DNA from: Chamaecrista fasciculata
Taxonomy: Eukaryota; Streptophyta; Magnoliopsida; Fabales; Fabaceae
NCBI GenBank assembly: GCA_003254925.1
Contig: QANZ01042616.1
Span: 85,566-149,565 of the forward strand
Direction of reading: 5' to 3'
Length of the DNA stretch: 64,000 bases
The stretch's first letter is position 1, and every line of letters begins with the position of its first letter. Made by a program: the position numbers and the translations under genes. This document shows, piece by piece, positions 11,706-24,091 of the stretch. The notes beneath the pieces are model-generated. The model was not told the origin of the DNA. It saw only the letters and a list, made by a program, of their open reading frames with translations, and made no database searches.

Positions 11706-13955
11706 CTTTTTTGTTTGTTAAACCTCATTTCATTAAAAAACTAAAACTGAAGTACATAATTAGAGTACATGAACCAAACAAACATAGGGATAAAAGATAA
11801 AAGGTATTTTAAAAAACTTAAACTAAAGTCATTATGCAAATAAAGCGACAACGATCTTCCACTGAGCAACTGCTTTATATCTTGAATGATGTTCTAATGC
11901 TGGAAAGAAAGAGCTATTTTGTCATGGAGTGCCAAAGCAATACCCCGACTGTAGACTAAGCCTGTGAGAGCATAACTTGAAGATTCTAAAGATTGAGCTA
12001 TTTCAGTTCGAAAGAATTGAAGTGAATAAAGAAATTTGGAGATACCTTTATTCAACCGAACCAAAGAGATTCTCTCTATTTTGACAAATGTGAGAGTGGC
12101 AAGCAGAATCCAACGAAAACCTTTTCGTTTGAAAGTATATAGAAGAACATAAGTATTATGATCCTGAAAAGGAATATTGGATGGAAATGGAGAAGGATGC
12201 GAAAGAAAAGATGAAAGGTGATTATGGGTAGGTAAAGGAGGGGTGAGAGAACAAATTTCAGAGCACACTTGCTGTGATTTATAAATGATGGTATCCGGAG
12301 CAAGCATTTCTCCACGAAAAATCACACCATTACGGGCTATCCAAATATTATAGAGAATTGCTGCTACTTGGAGAGACGTTGCAAATTGTGCAATTGAACT
12401 TTGATCACCAGAGAGAAAGATAGAAAGAAGCCACTTTGTATATGAGACTGTTGTCAAAGTATCTGATCAAAAGTTAAGATTCAAACCAAACCAGACAGCT
12501 CTTGCGAAGGGACATTGAAAAAACAGATGAAAAATTGTTTCTTCAGACGAGTAACAAAAAGGGCATTCAACAGATGTTGGAACATGATGATGCCGCAGAA
12601 TGCTTTTCGTGGGCAAAATATTATGAAGTAACTTTGAGGAAACCCATTTAGAATATAGAGAAGTTGGATTGGCAAAGATTTTCCAATATTGTTTTGCAAG
12701 TAAAGCCTGATTAACCAAATATGAATTTTTAAGACCTATTCCTCCTATATTGCGAGGCTGAAAGAGACGCAAACGATTCATTAAATGGATTGAAGGGCGA
12801 TCTCCTTTAAAACCCTAGAAGAAATTAGACGAGATAGCATCAATCTGGGATGTATACTTTATGGGAAAGGCTATAGATGAAAAATGATAGATTGGGAGTG
12901 ATTGAAGGACTGACATAGCCAAGGTAAGACGATCAACTTGAGAGAGAAGTTTAGCCTTCCAACCATGTAAGGAAGAATTCAAGCGATCAATTATAGAAGT
13001 ATAGATATCAGACTTATTCCTGTGACTGTCTATTTGAATACCGAGATACTTTCCCAATCGTGGGGATTCCTTCACTGAGAGAGATGATGTGAAATATTGA
13101 CGGATCTCAGCTGAGGTATTAGGACTAAAGACAATTTCAGATTTCGCAAAATTGATACTTTGTCCTGCTAATAACCCGTAGTTATGAAGAAGGCAACGAA
13201 CCTCATTGCAAGAAGATTTATTTGCCTGAAAAAAAGACTGTGTCGTCGGCATACATTAAGTGAGAGATAGATGGACCTCTGTTGGCAAACCGAACTCCTT
13301 TTAGTTTCTTCTGTTGTTCTAGTTGTAATAATTGGCAAGAAAGCACATTGGCACAGAGCAGAAAAAGGTAAGGGGAAAGAGGATTCCCTTGACGTACTCC
13401 ACGATGAGGATTAAAATCCCCAGCATGCTGACCATTCAGAAGCAAGGTATAGCGTATTGTCTTGACGCATTGCATGATGATATTGACCCAATTGGATGGG
13501 AAATTTATCTGACGAAGAGTGATTTCTAAGAAATTCCAATCTATGCGATCATAAGCTTTAGCAATGTCAATTTTCAAAGCAAACCAATAAGAATTGGAAC
13601 TTCGAGCTTTGTGAATGTAAGTCATTAACTCCGAGGCCAAATAAGAAAACCATTCTGAAAAGGAGATATAACTTCTCGCATGATAGGTTGTAACCTATTG
13701 ACAATAACTTTCGAAATGATTTTGTATATGACATTGCAAAGCCCTATTGGTCGAAAATCTTTAAAGGATGAAGGAGTAGGGCACTTGGGGATAAGCGTAA
13801 TGAAAGAGAGATTGAAACCTTTAAAGATAAAGCCTCGATGAAAAAAGGATGTTACCATGCGAAAGACATCGTCCCTGACAATATGCCAATATTTTTGAAA
13901 GAAAAGAGCAGGAAGAAGTATGAAAAAATTGCGAGCAGTCAATGGTTTTTTGGGC
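11706..13955 (-). mobile_element. 5'-truncated LINE with broken reverse transcriptase
   Basis: Minus-strand frames, in order 13942-13625, 13640-13218, 13252-12815, 12781-12467 and 12457-11894, together form the C-terminal half of a plant LINE polyprotein. The reverse transcriptase starts mid-domain with FFQKYW and LIPK motifs, then FRPIGLCNVIYKIISK, KAYDRIDW, RQGNPLSPYLF and the catalytic YADD (about 13270-13260). Next come a zinc-finger RVT region (CPFC...FHLFFQCPFA) and an RNase H-like tail (NIWIARN). The endonuclease and gag are missing, so the 5' end is truncated near 13955. Frameshifts and an in-frame stop near 12813 make it dead. The 3' end, about 11706-11735, has the TTAATGAAATGAGG-like trailer common in plant LINEs and a short A tail. 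Target duplications were not found. Confidence 0.88.
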
Positions 13956-14235
13956 TAATACGAAAAGTAGACAAGAATGTGATGTTGAAATATGGTACAA
14001 TATTTAATATCTTAGTTTAATGTAATTAATATAAAGTTATTATAAAAGCAAATACTATGCTATAAAAATTTAAAAATATATTTATAATGTTGAATTTTTA
14101 AATTGTATGGAGACAGTATACCATGTAAAATAATAACATTCTGTAAAACTAATGCTTTGGAGGAGAGTATTGTTTATCTACAATTATTGGTTGCCAAAAT
14201 TAAACATATAGATAAAAATAGAATATAAATTAATG

Positions 14236-14946
14236 TCAGCTTCGCATTGCACACTTACAACAAGGATCATCTCCGTTCCATTTTGTACATTGGGATTGCA
14301 TTTCACAAGCACGTTCACAACATTGATAGATTTCAGTCATAAGATTTACATATGATAACGAAAGGAAATTGCAGAATGAAGTTGTTTTCTTTTCTTCCTT
14401 TTGTTTTTCCAGCAATTCATTTAGAATTTGAATTTAGGTGATGGCACTGAAATGACTACAATCCAAAAGACTATTCTGCAATACTATCAAGGGAATTCTC
14501 ACCCGAGCCACAAGATAAGCATCATCATTTAATAACTCCACAAAATCATTCCCTCCCGAGTAATATATTCTATGGATTTTCATTATTATCCAGCATATAT
14601 CTCAGACTACCAGTTAATATATAGTACAGACCTTCTAACATCCAATGACTGTTATACAGATGCCACAAAAAGAATGATATCCTATTCAACAAAGAATAAC
14701 TTAACCCAAGGCTTTGCCTGATCACATCAAGTAGATCAATGAGTCGAATGGTAAATTTTCTTCCCATTCTATATACGATCCTTCAAGCCCAGCAATAGCT
14801 GACAGTGCTCCAGAAGCTTCATCCCGGGAAAAAGAAACGATCCTGACACACTTGCATTTTTCTTTTGAAAAATAAGCTTCAAGAACACTGGAAACTGTGA
14901 TGGGAGAGTCCCCATCGTTTCTTATAGGTGACATTATGACATACAT
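14236..14946 (-). pseudogene. Unidentified coding-like debris behind the synergin gene
   Basis: Three consecutive minus-strand stretches look protein-like rather than random but lie in different frames. 14946-14724 contains SFSRDEASGALSAIAGLEG. 14767-14573 contains IDLLDVIRQSLGLSYSLL. About 14575-14236 reads SGGNDFVELLNDDAYLVARV, then after one stop EILNELLEKQ-like helix and a Cys-rich end (CERACEMQSQCTKWNGDDP, CCKC). The first two frames overlap at about 14725-14765, as expected for one indel. I do not recognise the family. It may be the 3' half of a decayed gene, a captured fragment, or simply the long 3' leader of the synergin transcript. Confidence 0.35.
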
Positions 14947-14967
14947 GGGTTGGAAGGTGTCACCGTC

Positions 14968-17900
14968 TCACTCATTGGGAAAATATGAACTTATTAGATT
15001 TACCCACAAGTTTGCGACTGTGAGGAAATACTGCTTCCCATTCCATGTCACCATTTTTATCCCTGATCCACGAAAATCACGACAAGAAAAGAAATTAAAT
15101 CTTGACAGGCCACAATGATTAACAATCTAGATTCTTCGTCTATCATTTTCACATTCAACAAAAAGACATTCACTAAGAGCATAGGATGCACCGATGCAGA
15201 CAGACCCTTTAAATCTTGAATAAATGCTTTAAGTAACACTGTTTCAATAGTTAAAAGATTGAATTGAATCCACAAGGCAACTGTGGAGAATTGGACGTCT
15301 AGACAATTTGCAATGTATGTATTTCTAGTCAAAATTCATCATTTGTGACTTGAAGGCAGCCTAAATTACTGTACATACCTGGCATGAAACCAGCTGGTAA
15401 GGCTGACAACCGGCAAGTAGTTTCTTCTCCAGTGATGAGAAAGGTTTGAAGTGCGTGCTCATCAAGCTCGTGAATGTACTTAATGGATTCAATTAATTCC
15501 CTTAAAATACCATCTTGCTTTAAATTACTTTCATTTGATATGTGAATGAGAGCTTCTTCAAGTCCTGAGTCTGACCATGCTGAATAACACTCATTCAGAA
15601 GAGCAAAGAAACTCACAGTATCTACAGAATTTGACAATATCCATGGCCTGTGAAGTTTGACTGAGGCTCCAATAATTTCTGCCACTCTATAAATTTCCCC
15701 AAGTGCATGGATATAACGGAAGCCTAAGTCACACAACCATCCAACAAACAGGAACTGGTTATTTAGGAATTTATATAAACTCATCAATTCATTTTGCACT
15801 AATCAGTAGCTTACCTTGCGGGCTTGATAATATTTGGTCATGGACATTCTTGTGCACTGATTGCTTCCAAATGGAGGCACCATGTTTCAGCTCCTGAGAA
15901 CAGATAGAAACTATTTTGTACCATGTGGTAAGATAACTAGACTGTTCTTCTCTTAATCCCAACTTGAAGATTCTTAATGTTGCTGCTGCATCTTTTAATA
16001 GTTCAACAGCAGATCTCATATTTGTTTCCGCCTATTTAAAACACATCATGCCATACCGGGTGTTATCAAGCTAAAACAACCAATACAAGAAATTATGAAT
16101 GAATTGAAAATGTCAATAGTAATTGTAGCTCATGTCCATCAAATTATCGGAAAAGGGAACTGACACAAATTAATGCTTCTGAAAGAGCCTGAAGCAGTTA
16201 TAAAATCATATAGACTGCTAAAAGCTAACAAACTCCTTTGGCAGTACAAAATACCCTTTGCACATGCAAAAGCATGGGTCTTTAAGCGATTGAATGTTCT
16301 ATATTTAAAGAGCTTCACATACCATTGATAACCTTGATGTTAGCTTGTACTCTGACTCAAGAGATTGGAACTTAGGTTCCTTCAGAACTTCAATAAGCTC
16401 ACAAAGGGATGCATTTCTCGTTGAATGATTCTCTGAAACATATTCGTTGGGGAAGATATTATACTGATGAAGTATGTCTGAGAATTCCTAAAAAAAGGAG
16501 AGAAGAAACAATTATAAAAAATATTATTAAGGTAAAACTTCAATAAAAGAGATAATAGCCATAAACAAGTAGTAAGACATAAAGAATGCAGAATATATTA
16601 GAAATGTGAACGAATAATGTTGTATATTTATAAAAAATATTCAAAAGGCCATTTGCAAGATTATCAAAATAGGGATCCTCCTTAGACATGGAATGGGTGA
16701 TTGGATCATGTAGAGGATTTCAAAATAATTTTCAGCAGATTAATGAAACGGGAATCTGAACATCTTCTGTGTTTTGACTATTCTCTAATGAGGTACATTC
16801 CTATCTAGTCTAGGATTCAGAGGTCCCAACCCTCAGAAATCACAATTCTTTCCAAGAAGGTATCTCCTCCCATGTCAACTAATTATTTTCACATCTAATC
16901 CTACAAGAAAATCAATGAGATTCCTAGGCTGTATCACCCCACTCCCCTGCACCCACCTTGCCCCAAATGCCATGCTTTTGTGAAGAATCAGAAAAGAACA
17001 TAATATCGTATATCAGCATTTCAGCATAAAATAGAAATGAACTAATATGCATAGCTTTACCAAACAATTAGAAAGAGAAAGATAATATTGCAGAAATAGA
17101 TAAACTGACCTGAATTTCTTCCGAAAGAGCTCTAGTTGTTGCATCTTCACCAGGAAGTATAGCCACACTTTGATCATTCTAAGAATATTAATTAATACAT
17201 AATTTTAGTACCATCATTCATTAAGCATAACATTTTCCATAAAAGTACTGCAATAGTTACCAACCTTGAGATTCTGAATATGAAACCGGATAACATTGCA
17301 CAATTCATCCTTCAATTTGCAATAGAAATCTACGTAATCAGGTGGCTCTAATTTAGTTGACAACGGCATAGGTAAATCCCTGTGATCTATAACAGATGCC
17401 TGATAATGACTATTTGTTCCGTAGGAAGCATCCTTAAATTCCCAGGAGTCATCCTCAAAACTATCATCACCATTTATCAAATCAGAGTTCGAAACTGTTG
17501 ATAAAGGTTGAGGCACATTTTCACTGACTTGTGGTTCCTGATTTGATAAAGTGATTCCGATAGACTCATCGTCAAGTCCATTAACATGTGAAGCATCCTT
17601 AAATTCCCAGGAGTCATCATTGAAATTATCATCACCAGTTACCAAATTGGATTCTGCTACAACCTGCCCATTTTCACTTGCTTTTGGTGTGCTATGGGGA
17701 GAAGTTTTATGTTCAGCTTGACTGTACAAATTAGATATTAGATCGTTGAAAGATAAGTTGGAACCAGGGCTATTAGAGCTATTCCTTATCGAGGATAATG
17801 GTGGTGCATAAGTTGAAAAACCTTGAAACACAATATCCTCATTTGTATCTGGCATCTCATCACCAAACAATGACAGGGACAAGGCTTCCCTATGGTTTTC

Positions 17901-19923
17901 TGAGCTTATTTGACTCTTCTGCAAATGGTAAGAATGGTGACAATTAAAATGAGTTAAGTGACCACAAAAATCATGACAAATGAATTAATGACAAAACAAA
18001 ACAATGTGCGGCAACGGCAAACAAGCAAAATTGATTCAGTACCACATGCATACATGATGCGTAACAAAATGATATCAAATTGATTCACTACCTCCAGGTT
18101 TGGGGTGATTCCAGTAACTGCATCCTTAGATTCAAACAAATTGACATCATAATCAACAATGGAATTAGCAGGGTAAGCACTGAGATCATCTTGCTCTCTT
18201 TTGGAGTACACCTCTGAAACCTGACGGTCTTCACCAAAAGAATTAGGATTGGAATTAAAGTCAAAACCCCATTGATCAGATTGATGAGATTCTGGTACGC
18301 GATGTTGATTATCAGGGCCACCGGGACCTTCACCATCAATCTTGAGTACTTCTGCACTAACAGGATACACGGCGGCCAGCTTTGGTGATTCCTAACACCA
18401 GATCCAGAATGTGTGAATCGATGTTCATTTAAAATCTGAACATTCTCATTAGAAAAGAGAAAAATATGTTAAAGTGACTCACAAAACTATGATTTAATCC
18501 TGACTCTGAATGCACATTCTTTAGTTCCCCAAAATTCTTATTAAAAGCGGTATCCCCATTTTTAGTATCATTGAACTCGCCTCTCTGATATGATTGTGGA
18601 GAAACATGATTTTGCACAGCAGAACTCGGACTGAACTCAAACCCCAGGTTCCATTGATCAGCTTTCTGAGAAATCTTACTGGATGAATTCAACATGTCAC
18701 CAACATCAAAGGCACCATTATCAAATCTGAATGTATCTTTAGTTCCATTTGTTGTTTCATGCTTGGTGTGTTCAACCTGCACAGTGGAACGCAGTTGTCA
18801 TTAGCTAATTGAAATCTTTTAGAAGCAAAAGAAGGCAACATAAATTAACCACACATTGAAGAACACATATATCATGCTATGAAATCACTCTGCCACGCAA
18901 GAGCATAGTAATATGTTCATTATTAATGTATATCCATTTCGATTCTGTTCAATCACAAACCATTACGCCAGCTACAGGAAGTTAACGAATAAGTTATATA
19001 AATAAACATAAACCATGCCTTTTCTAGTGCTTGATTAACTGAACTTCACAAGAACAGTGCTGCACTAACATTTGGAAGTTCAGCAAACAAAAATAGTCAT
19101 AGATACCACCTATATTCTATCATTCAGTAAACTCAACAATTAATACGCCAAGATGGAAATTGTCCTTCAATACCTTAATACCCTCGCTGTTGATTCGGAT
19201 TTCCGGTTCCGCACTCTTAAACTCCCATCCATCATCGTCATCACCGGTGTCCTCTATTTCATTCGCTAAATCAAAATTCAAATTACTTAAATTCGAGTTT
19301 AGTCCATTCGCGTCTCCATTGGAGGCAGCCACGGTCGATATCGAGCTAATGACATTAGAGCTTGTACCGGCCCAATTCAAATCAGACCCATTCGATATCG
19401 AAATCGATCCGTTGTCAGAATTCGTCAGCGGCCGCTGATTATAGAAATTCGCAAGCAAATCATTGATTTTAATGGTGCCGTTCGAATCAGATTCCTTGTT
19501 TACAGAACCAGCGTTTTTGTTAGCGAATATATTGGCATCACCGGCAAAAGCAAGATTGGCTCCGGCGGGTTCCTCCTCCTCCTCCGCACCAAAGATTGAC
19601 AGCGGCAGAGCACCCTGAGGCTTATTCCACATCGGCTTTTCTGAGGTCGTCTTTACATTAGCGAGATTTTTCTGTGTAGGATCTTGCGAAACCCCAAGCT
19701 TAGAGGGCGAGTTGGAAGGGAAGAAGAGTCCACCGTTGGTATGGGCGGATCCGCCATTGATCTGACCGGAATGGTTGATGAAGTCACCCCAGCCGTCGTC
19801 ATCGGCGGAGAAGTCCTTCTTCGCATTGATCTGATTGGAAGAGAATGTCTGATTTGGAAGAGATGCAAACTTGAAGTCACCAAAACTCTCGTCGTCGTCG
19901 TCGTCTGCTTGATTATCAGCCAT
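14968..19923 (-). CDS. Synergin-gamma-like AP-1 accessory protein
   Basis: Nine exons (19923-19174, 18776-18483, 18391-18092, 17918-17265, 17178-17110, 16487-16323, 16031-15815, 15723-15379, 15062-14968) join to a 962-residue protein with consistent phases. The N-terminal two thirds is disordered and acidic, with repeated aromatic motifs: ESFGDF (12-17), DDDGWGDF (41-48), DDDDGWEF (about 228-235), and two DDSWEFKDA copies in exon 4. Such acidic Phe/Trp motifs are the kind bound by the gamma-ear of clathrin adaptors. The C-terminal third is helical, contains ALGEIYRVAEIIGASVKLHR and ends with LPAGFMPGIKMVTWNGKQYF and TVANLWVNLISSYFPNE, resembling the synergin-gamma C-terminal region. A role in AP-1 or trans-Golgi trafficking is inferred from family, not shown. 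The start is the ATG at 19923, since the frame upstream has no other ATG. Confidence 0.8.
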
Positions 19924-21632
19924 AACAGAGAGACACGACACACTATTATTCCTTCTTCTCTGTCGGTGTCTCTCTCTCTCTGTTTTATGGCTTTTGGCTT
20001 TCGCGTTCTTTCTTCCTTTCCGGTGGTGTATTTGCTGCAGCCAAGACTTGGGGTTATGTTATGGGTTTGTAAAGGCCAGTAATGCATGACGTGTACGTGC
20101 CACCACTAAAAATTAGTAGCATATTAAATTCCAAACCTAATCTAATACCAATATATTTAGTAATAATTAAAAGTTAATAATTTTCGGACACTCGGAACTC
20201 AAATCTCAGTAGGAATTCATGTTACTGAGGGATTTTAAATGTATACATAATACAAATATCATCATTAAAAATTAAAAATATAAAAATAAAAATTTCAATA
20301 AAGAATTGTTATTTTATGAATTTTAAAAATGGATTCATAACAAATCAACTATGAAAATTCTTATTGTTACTATTATCATAACAAATTATTTTAAATAATT
20401 GATTTTGTTATTATCAACATAAATTAAAAATATAAAAATAAAATTGATTTTGTTATTATCAACTATGAAAATTTTTAATATCCTATAATTAAAAATAATT
20501 TCTTCACAAAACAATTAATATTTAATATAAAAAAAATTATGAGAAAAGGGGACTATTCGCCGTTTAGTCAACCAACCAGCACACCATCGCTTAAGAAGAA
20601 GTATATAGTCAACACCGGAAGAACATTGGTCAACCTTATTAATATTCTCTGATGTGATTCACCAAAAGAAAAATCTAATTTTTTGCGAGTCATTGATGTT
20701 AGGCGACACGAACAGATGATGCCAATGGGATTGTACTGTCGTCATTGCAAGAACACAAAAACATCTTCTAGTTGCGACTTGCGATGAAGGAAGAAAAAGA
20801 CAATTAGATTGATGAAAAACACTATCGATCAGAGAGTTCTTGAAAAATGAGACCTTTGGAGCTAGGAGTGTGTCGATCTGCTCTGAAACAGAGGATCATT
20901 GTACTTCGTAATATTTTGAAGAATGTAAATCCAAAGCAAGGTGATTTCTTGAATGACTGGGACCGACGTGATGGCAATTCCTTGATGAACAGTGGTATTT
21001 CGTGCATACCAAATATTGTAATGACAAGCATCATGCTATCATGAAAAGTACTAAAATCAAGTAGAAAATTAGAATCTAGCCATTGGCTTAAATCCCCCAT
21101 GTGAAGCATCAATTTTAATGCCAATTGATGAGTTTTCAGATTGTATATGGATAAATGCAGTTCAGATTCCTCGTCATGATTTCTTCATATTTTTCTTTTA
21201 GCTCTTGAAAAGGAAGATGACTACGTTTTCCACTATATATGCACACATGTACTGAGGAGTGTCCATAGGAAAGTCCAGATTTTGCCTATAGTTTGGAGAG
21301 TCCCGAACTAAATATTTGGACTTGTAATTTATATTTTGAAGTATGTGCGTGCGTGTCTATAACTTATAGTCCAAAATATAACACTATATGAGTGAGTATA
21401 TGTTATCTGTTTCGAGCTGTTGACTGGTTTCAGTCCCGCACAAGATCAAAGAACAATGCATAGTAATAATAACACTGTAATTAATGGGCTTAGCCAAGGC
21501 TTGCAGTTGCAACCGAAGAGACAACAACACGAAAATATTAATTCCCAAGTCACATACTACATTTACATCAAAACCCAAGAGAGAGCATTAGAAAGATAAA
21601 GATCAAGAAAACACTGAATTGAATCTAACTAG
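19924..21632. other. Intergenic; promoter side of synergin gene
   Basis: The first 100 bp are the CT-rich leader of the synergin gene. About 20100-20540 is extremely AT-rich. Near 20565-20635 are several GTCAAC/GGTCAACC motifs (W-box-like cores). The minus frame at 21124-20822 has no recognisable features and I do not call it a gene. 21240-21630 is likely the 3' region of the GPI-protein gene. Confidence 0.45.
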
Positions 21633-22480
21633 CTAGTCCTCCATCAGCACAAACAGCAAAGTGGAGATGAAGAAACCCATCATCCAAGCAGCATTAGGAA
21701 GTAATCCAAAAGTTGCAGCAGAAAAAGCACCAGCAGGTGTGTTGGTGATGAGAACAAGAACCATCCAATCATCCTCGGAACCAAGACCAACTCCTGTATA
21801 CTTGGAGTTGTTAAGATACCTTGCGTAGCGATCAGTGTGAGTGTAATTAGAAAGCAGCACAGTGGGTTCCAATTTAGCAACACAAGCAGGTAGAATTACC
21901 CCATCTACGGTGCTGTTGATATCAACATCACATTTATCTACATGCTTCTGCAAGTTTGGGAAATTCAAGATTCCACTAGCCGTTGGATAGTACCGACTCA
22001 CATTTTCACAGGGCACGTCCTCCAGTTCATCTGCTATGTCACTGGCTAAGCATGAAGCCTTATCTGCTTTGCTCAGGACTGGCAGGTTCAAAGTCTGCCT
22101 GTAGCTGTTGAGGCCCTTTAGTACGCTGTCCTTCTCATCATCTGTATCCACATATATTATATCAAATATCACTTCTATAATGTATAATGAAAAATCGGAT
22201 TTCATTTCTCAGAAATGCTTCAATGTAACTAACTAAATTCAGTTAAACCATTATTTCAATGCAATTTGGTTGTATTTTCAAGTTATGATGTTTCGAGTAA
22301 TCTTGTTTATTGATTGGAAAAATTAATACAAGAGACAATGTGACTATGAGAGTTATAAAATTGACCAGATCCCGTGTGTGCGTGAGAGAAAGTACCTTTA
22401 CACTGCACTGGAGAAGAAAGTAACAAGAGGAAAGCAAAAACAGGGGCAAGAACGAAGAAGTCAAGTCTGAAGGAGGCCAT
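21633..22480 (-). CDS. GPI-anchored cell-surface protein (At1g54860/At5g19250 family)
   Basis: Two exons, 22480-22396 and 22141-21633, give 197 residues. Residues 1 to about 26 form a signal peptide (MASFRLDFFVLAPVFAFLLL...VQC). The mature part has family-typical blocks: GLNSYRQTLNLPVL, ASCLASDIADEL, a conserved-Cys region (CENVSRYYP, HVDKCDVDIN, GVILPACVAKL) and YTGVGLGSEDDWMVLVL. The C-terminus is a hydrophobic tail (WMMGFFISTLLFVLMED) after a small-residue stretch, as required for GPI attachment. N-glycosylation sites are visible (ENVS, INST, SNYT). The function of this plant family is not known; it is expected at the outer face of the plasma membrane. Both splice sites are canonical and the phase (1) is consistent. 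Confidence 0.88.
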
Positions 22481-22939
22481 GGTGGTGAGTTCTTCGTTTG
22501 AGACACAACGTTTTCAGAATGCATTTGAGGAGTAGGAATAGGAATGGAGAAAAAGTTACCAAAGCAGTGAGTAGTGACAGGTATCAAATGCTTGATCTTC
22601 CACGTGGTTGCCATGCAAAGTACCAAAACACAACATTACCCCACAGATCTTTTACAGGTTGCCGAAGGTTTTCTAAAATATGGATTTTGATAACAAAAAA
22701 AGAAAAACTACATGAAACCCGAGGCCTACCAGTACCTTTGAACAAAAGTTATGTGAATACTGAATAGTACTAACGTTGAATTGGCAGGTAGAAAGCAAGA
22801 GGATAATAAAAAATTATTAGAGTAGGTATAATATATTATAAGGTCCATAATTATGTGTGTATTTGTAATATAAACGTATCCATAAAAATTTCTCACAAAC
22901 TACACCTCACCTTGGTTCAGGATGTTCATTTCCTCAGAC

Positions 22940-23100
22940 GTGTCCCATGCATGCGATTAACACGACACGTTAATATCTGCCACTGCCACAGATCACCATG
23001 TGGCATTTTCAGATTCTTTTTATAAAGCTAACATGGTGCCATCCAACCATCACTATCACACGTGCAGCCATCTGGGAGTACGTACGGCCCTATTATATGT
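22940..23100 (+). promoter_or_regulatory. RY and ABRE motifs before the SDR pseudogene
   Basis: CATGCATG (RY motif, 22946-22953) and a CACGTG core in ACACGTGC (ABRE/G-box, 23059-23064) lie 160-275 bp before the dead gene's ATG, with a possible TATA (CCTATTATATG) near 23086-23100. RY plus ABRE is the usual combination in seed-maturation promoters controlled by ABI3/FUS3-type B3 factors and ABA-responsive bZIPs. It fits the known late-embryogenesis expression of this SDR family. Confidence 0.55.
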
Positions 23101-23220
23101 TCTTCCGGTTCCATAATGACCAAAGCTTTAGCTTTCCCCTCCCAATCTCACTTTCTATCACATTTCCAGCAAAACCAGAAGGATCACTATCTCTGTTCAC
23201 GAAAAACTTGTGCATAAGGA

Positions 23221-24091
23221 ATGGCTTCCGGTGATCCAAAATTGCCCCCACAAAAACAAGAGACACAGCCTGGGAAAGAACATGTCATGAACTAACCCAA
23301 CGCCTCAATTCACCAACCCCGACTACAAGCCATCAAATAAAATTCAAGTATATTAAGAGTCCTTCGACATTCATGATCTTTTTCTCGTCGTTATTTCAAT
23401 TGGAAGGCAATAACATGAACTAGTTTGTGTGTTTAGGGGAAGGTAGCACTAATTACCGGTGGTGACTCTGGAATTGGACGAGCCGTATGCAACTTGTTTG
23501 CCTTGGAGGGTGCCACTGTAGCTTTCACATATGTGAAGGGGCAAGAAGACAAGGACGCTAATGACACACTTGAGAATATCAAAAAGGCCAAAACTTCGGA
23601 CGCTAAGGAACCAATGGCTATACCAGCTGACCTGGGTTTTGATGAAAACTGCAAGAAAGTGGTGGATGAGGTGGTGAAAGCGTTTGGCCGCATCGATATT
23701 CTGATCAACAATGCAGCAGAGCAGTAAGAGGCAATTTCAGTAGAGGAGATTGATGAGAAAAGGCTTGAGAGGGTGTTCAGAACTAATATCTTCTCGTATT
23801 TCTTCATGGCCAGGTGATCAAATGATCTGGATGACTGGATCCCATGTTGACGTGATTCATATTTTCTGAAAAAAAATATAACTGGCCAAGTCATGCATTT
23901 CAGAAACTGGCCAAGTATTTCTATGTATTTCTTGGCTGCAACCAGTGCTCTTCTTACATAACTGGCCAAGTCCTCCACCCCAATGGTAATATGCTTCTAA
24001 GCATTTATAGTTTCATCAGTAGTTGTACTATATGTCATCTAAACACAGACATGGCACGTTTTCTGCAGGTGGAACTATTGTGAATGGTTGA
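23221..24091 (+). pseudogene. Glucose and ribitol dehydrogenase homolog (SDR), decayed
   Basis: Exon 1 starts MASGDPKLPPQKQETQPGKE, the typical N-terminus of this seed SDR family. A TAAC insertion after HVMN (near 23295) then adds a stop and shifts the frame; the lost frame continues as PTPQFTNPDYKPSNK. After an intron (about 23344-23437), exon 2 keeps GKVALITGGDSGIGRAVCNL (the NAD(P)-binding TGxxxGIG), then DILINNAAEQ followed by a TAA where the family has a tyrosine codon. The frame would continue EAISVEEIDEKRLERVFRTN. From about 23816 the catalytic YxxxK and C-terminal half are deleted. Only the end survives, CSSYITGQVLHPNG at about 23944-23983 joined across an intron to GTIVNG and a stop (24070-24091). 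Related live genes act on sugar or ribitol-type substrates in maturing seeds. This copy cannot encode an enzyme. Confidence 0.92.

Noticed and set aside
19653..20087. ORFs on both strands overlapping synergin exon 1
   Set aside because: Shadow frames of a compositionally biased coding exon and its leader.
20822..21124. 100-residue minus-strand ORF
   Set aside because: No domain, splice context or codon pattern supports a gene; likely chance.
23433..23978. 181-residue minus-strand ORF
   Set aside because: Antisense to the SDR pseudogene exon; the plus strand carries the recognisable protein.
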